The notes beneath the pieces are model-generated. The model had not been told where the DNA came from. It did not search any database and saw only the letters and a program-made list of their open reading frames with translations. From contig NZ_AOLP01000017.1 of the NCBI RefSeq assembly GCF_000337795.1, positions 211,762 to 275,761 on the forward strand: a stretch of DNA of 64,000 nt. Reading direction: 5' to 3'. Position numbers and translations under genes: made by a program. Positions 63,709-64,000 of the stretch are shown here, in pieces. Each line of letters begins with the position of its first letter. Within the stretch, counting starts at the first letter, position 1. Source of the DNA: Haloferax denitrificans ATCC 35960. GTDB taxonomy: Archaea > Halobacteriota > Halobacteria > Halobacteriales > Haloferacaceae.

Positions 63709-63915
63709 GTGGCCCGCCGCGTCCGGTCCGCGGTCGCGTGGGGCACGGCGAGCCTCCTGCTCGTGGGCGTCCTCGCGCAGGGCGCGGTCCTCCTCGGACT
63801 CGGCATCGACGCGTCGTTCGGGGCGGTCGCCGCGGTGGCGGTCGCGTCCGGCGTCGCGGTCGGGTCCGTGACATACGCCATCGAACCGCGACTCGAACGG
63901 AAAGGAAGGGCTTAA
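63709..63915 (+). CDS. Small two-helix membrane protein
   Basis: From a GTG start two bases after the RidA stop, the frame encodes 68 residues with two hydrophobic helices (about 8-30 and 36-57) and a charged C-terminus. It is probably cotranscribed with the RidA gene. The family is unknown to me. Confidence 0.5.
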   Translation: MARRVRSAVAWGTASLLLVGVLAQGAVLLGLGIDASFGAVAAVAVASGVAVGSVTYAIEPRLERKGRA

Positions 63916-63944
63916 ATTATCCAGGCGGGAACGTTGCGTTGTAA

Positions 63945-64000
63945 GCCAGGATGGCCGAGCGGTAAGGCGCACGCCTGGAAAGCGTGTTCCCTCTGGGATC
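63945..64000 (+). tRNA. tRNA-Ser (GGA), cut by the window end
   Basis: The first 56 bases of a class II tRNA are visible: acceptor GCCAGGA, D-arm with GGCCGAGCGGTAAGGC, anticodon loop CTGGAAA giving GGA, and the start of the long variable arm. The 3' half lies beyond the window. Confidence 0.9.

Overview
The window is chromosomal DNA of a halophilic archaeon, almost certainly Haloferax. It has high GC and acidic proteins, leaderless-looking promoters with TATA boxes such as TTTAATA, Tat-type lipoproteins, tRNA genes without encoded CCA, and a gene order matching what I remember of the H. volcanii chromosome: aconitase, DtxR-family regulator, dpsA, sugar ABC transporter, cca, histone deacetylase, histone, RPA, azf, L10e, gapI-pgk, gapII, citrate synthase, ilvA, cydAB. 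Most of it is ordinary core genome.

Layout. 1-4.5 kb: NikR-type nickel regulator, glutaredoxin-like protein, small conserved proteins, aconitase. 4.6-7.7 kb: an iron-response block with three TTTAGG-N4-CCTAAA boxes, a possible remnant of an iron transporter lipoprotein gene, a helical protein, a short DtxR-family regulator, a 55-residue protein and the ferritin-like DpsA. 8.8-13.5 kb: a complete sugar ABC importer on the minus strand. 14-19.6 kb: two tRNAs, CCA-adding enzyme, histone deacetylase, doublet histone and a multi-OB-fold RPA protein. 19.8-32.3 kb: tRNA-Arg, tRNA-Val and two tRNA-Phe genes, each followed by extra copies of its own 3' tail. Between them lie azf (NAD-dependent glucose-6-phosphate dehydrogenase), pterin-type enzymes, an ABC exporter and two cold-shock genes. 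32.3-33 kb: a low-GC scar with degenerate CRISPR-repeat-like sequence. 33-38 kb: regulators, FMN-binding-type proteins and small zinc ribbons that look like a diverged duplicated module. 38-47 kb: NucS, L10e, Hsp20, gapI-pgk and gapII. 47-64 kb: methyltransferases, threonine synthase, citrate synthase, threonine ammonia-lyase, CydAB and a tRNA-Ser cut by the window end.

Functionally the window gathers central carbon enzymes: aconitase, citrate synthase, azf, two GAPDH types and PGK. It also holds threonine/isoleucine synthesis (thrC, ilvA), genome maintenance (NucS, RPA, histone plus deacetylase) and iron homeostasis.

The least explained structure is the set of tRNA 3'-tail copies. In most of them the T-arm sequence is paired with an upstream inverted copy of itself, making a hairpin around a GAGCGNAGCGAG-like core. 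The same design recurs behind three different tRNA species. Next to one of these arrays sits what looks like a fossil of a CRISPR array. All functional statements come from reading the sequence and from family knowledge; no searches were run.
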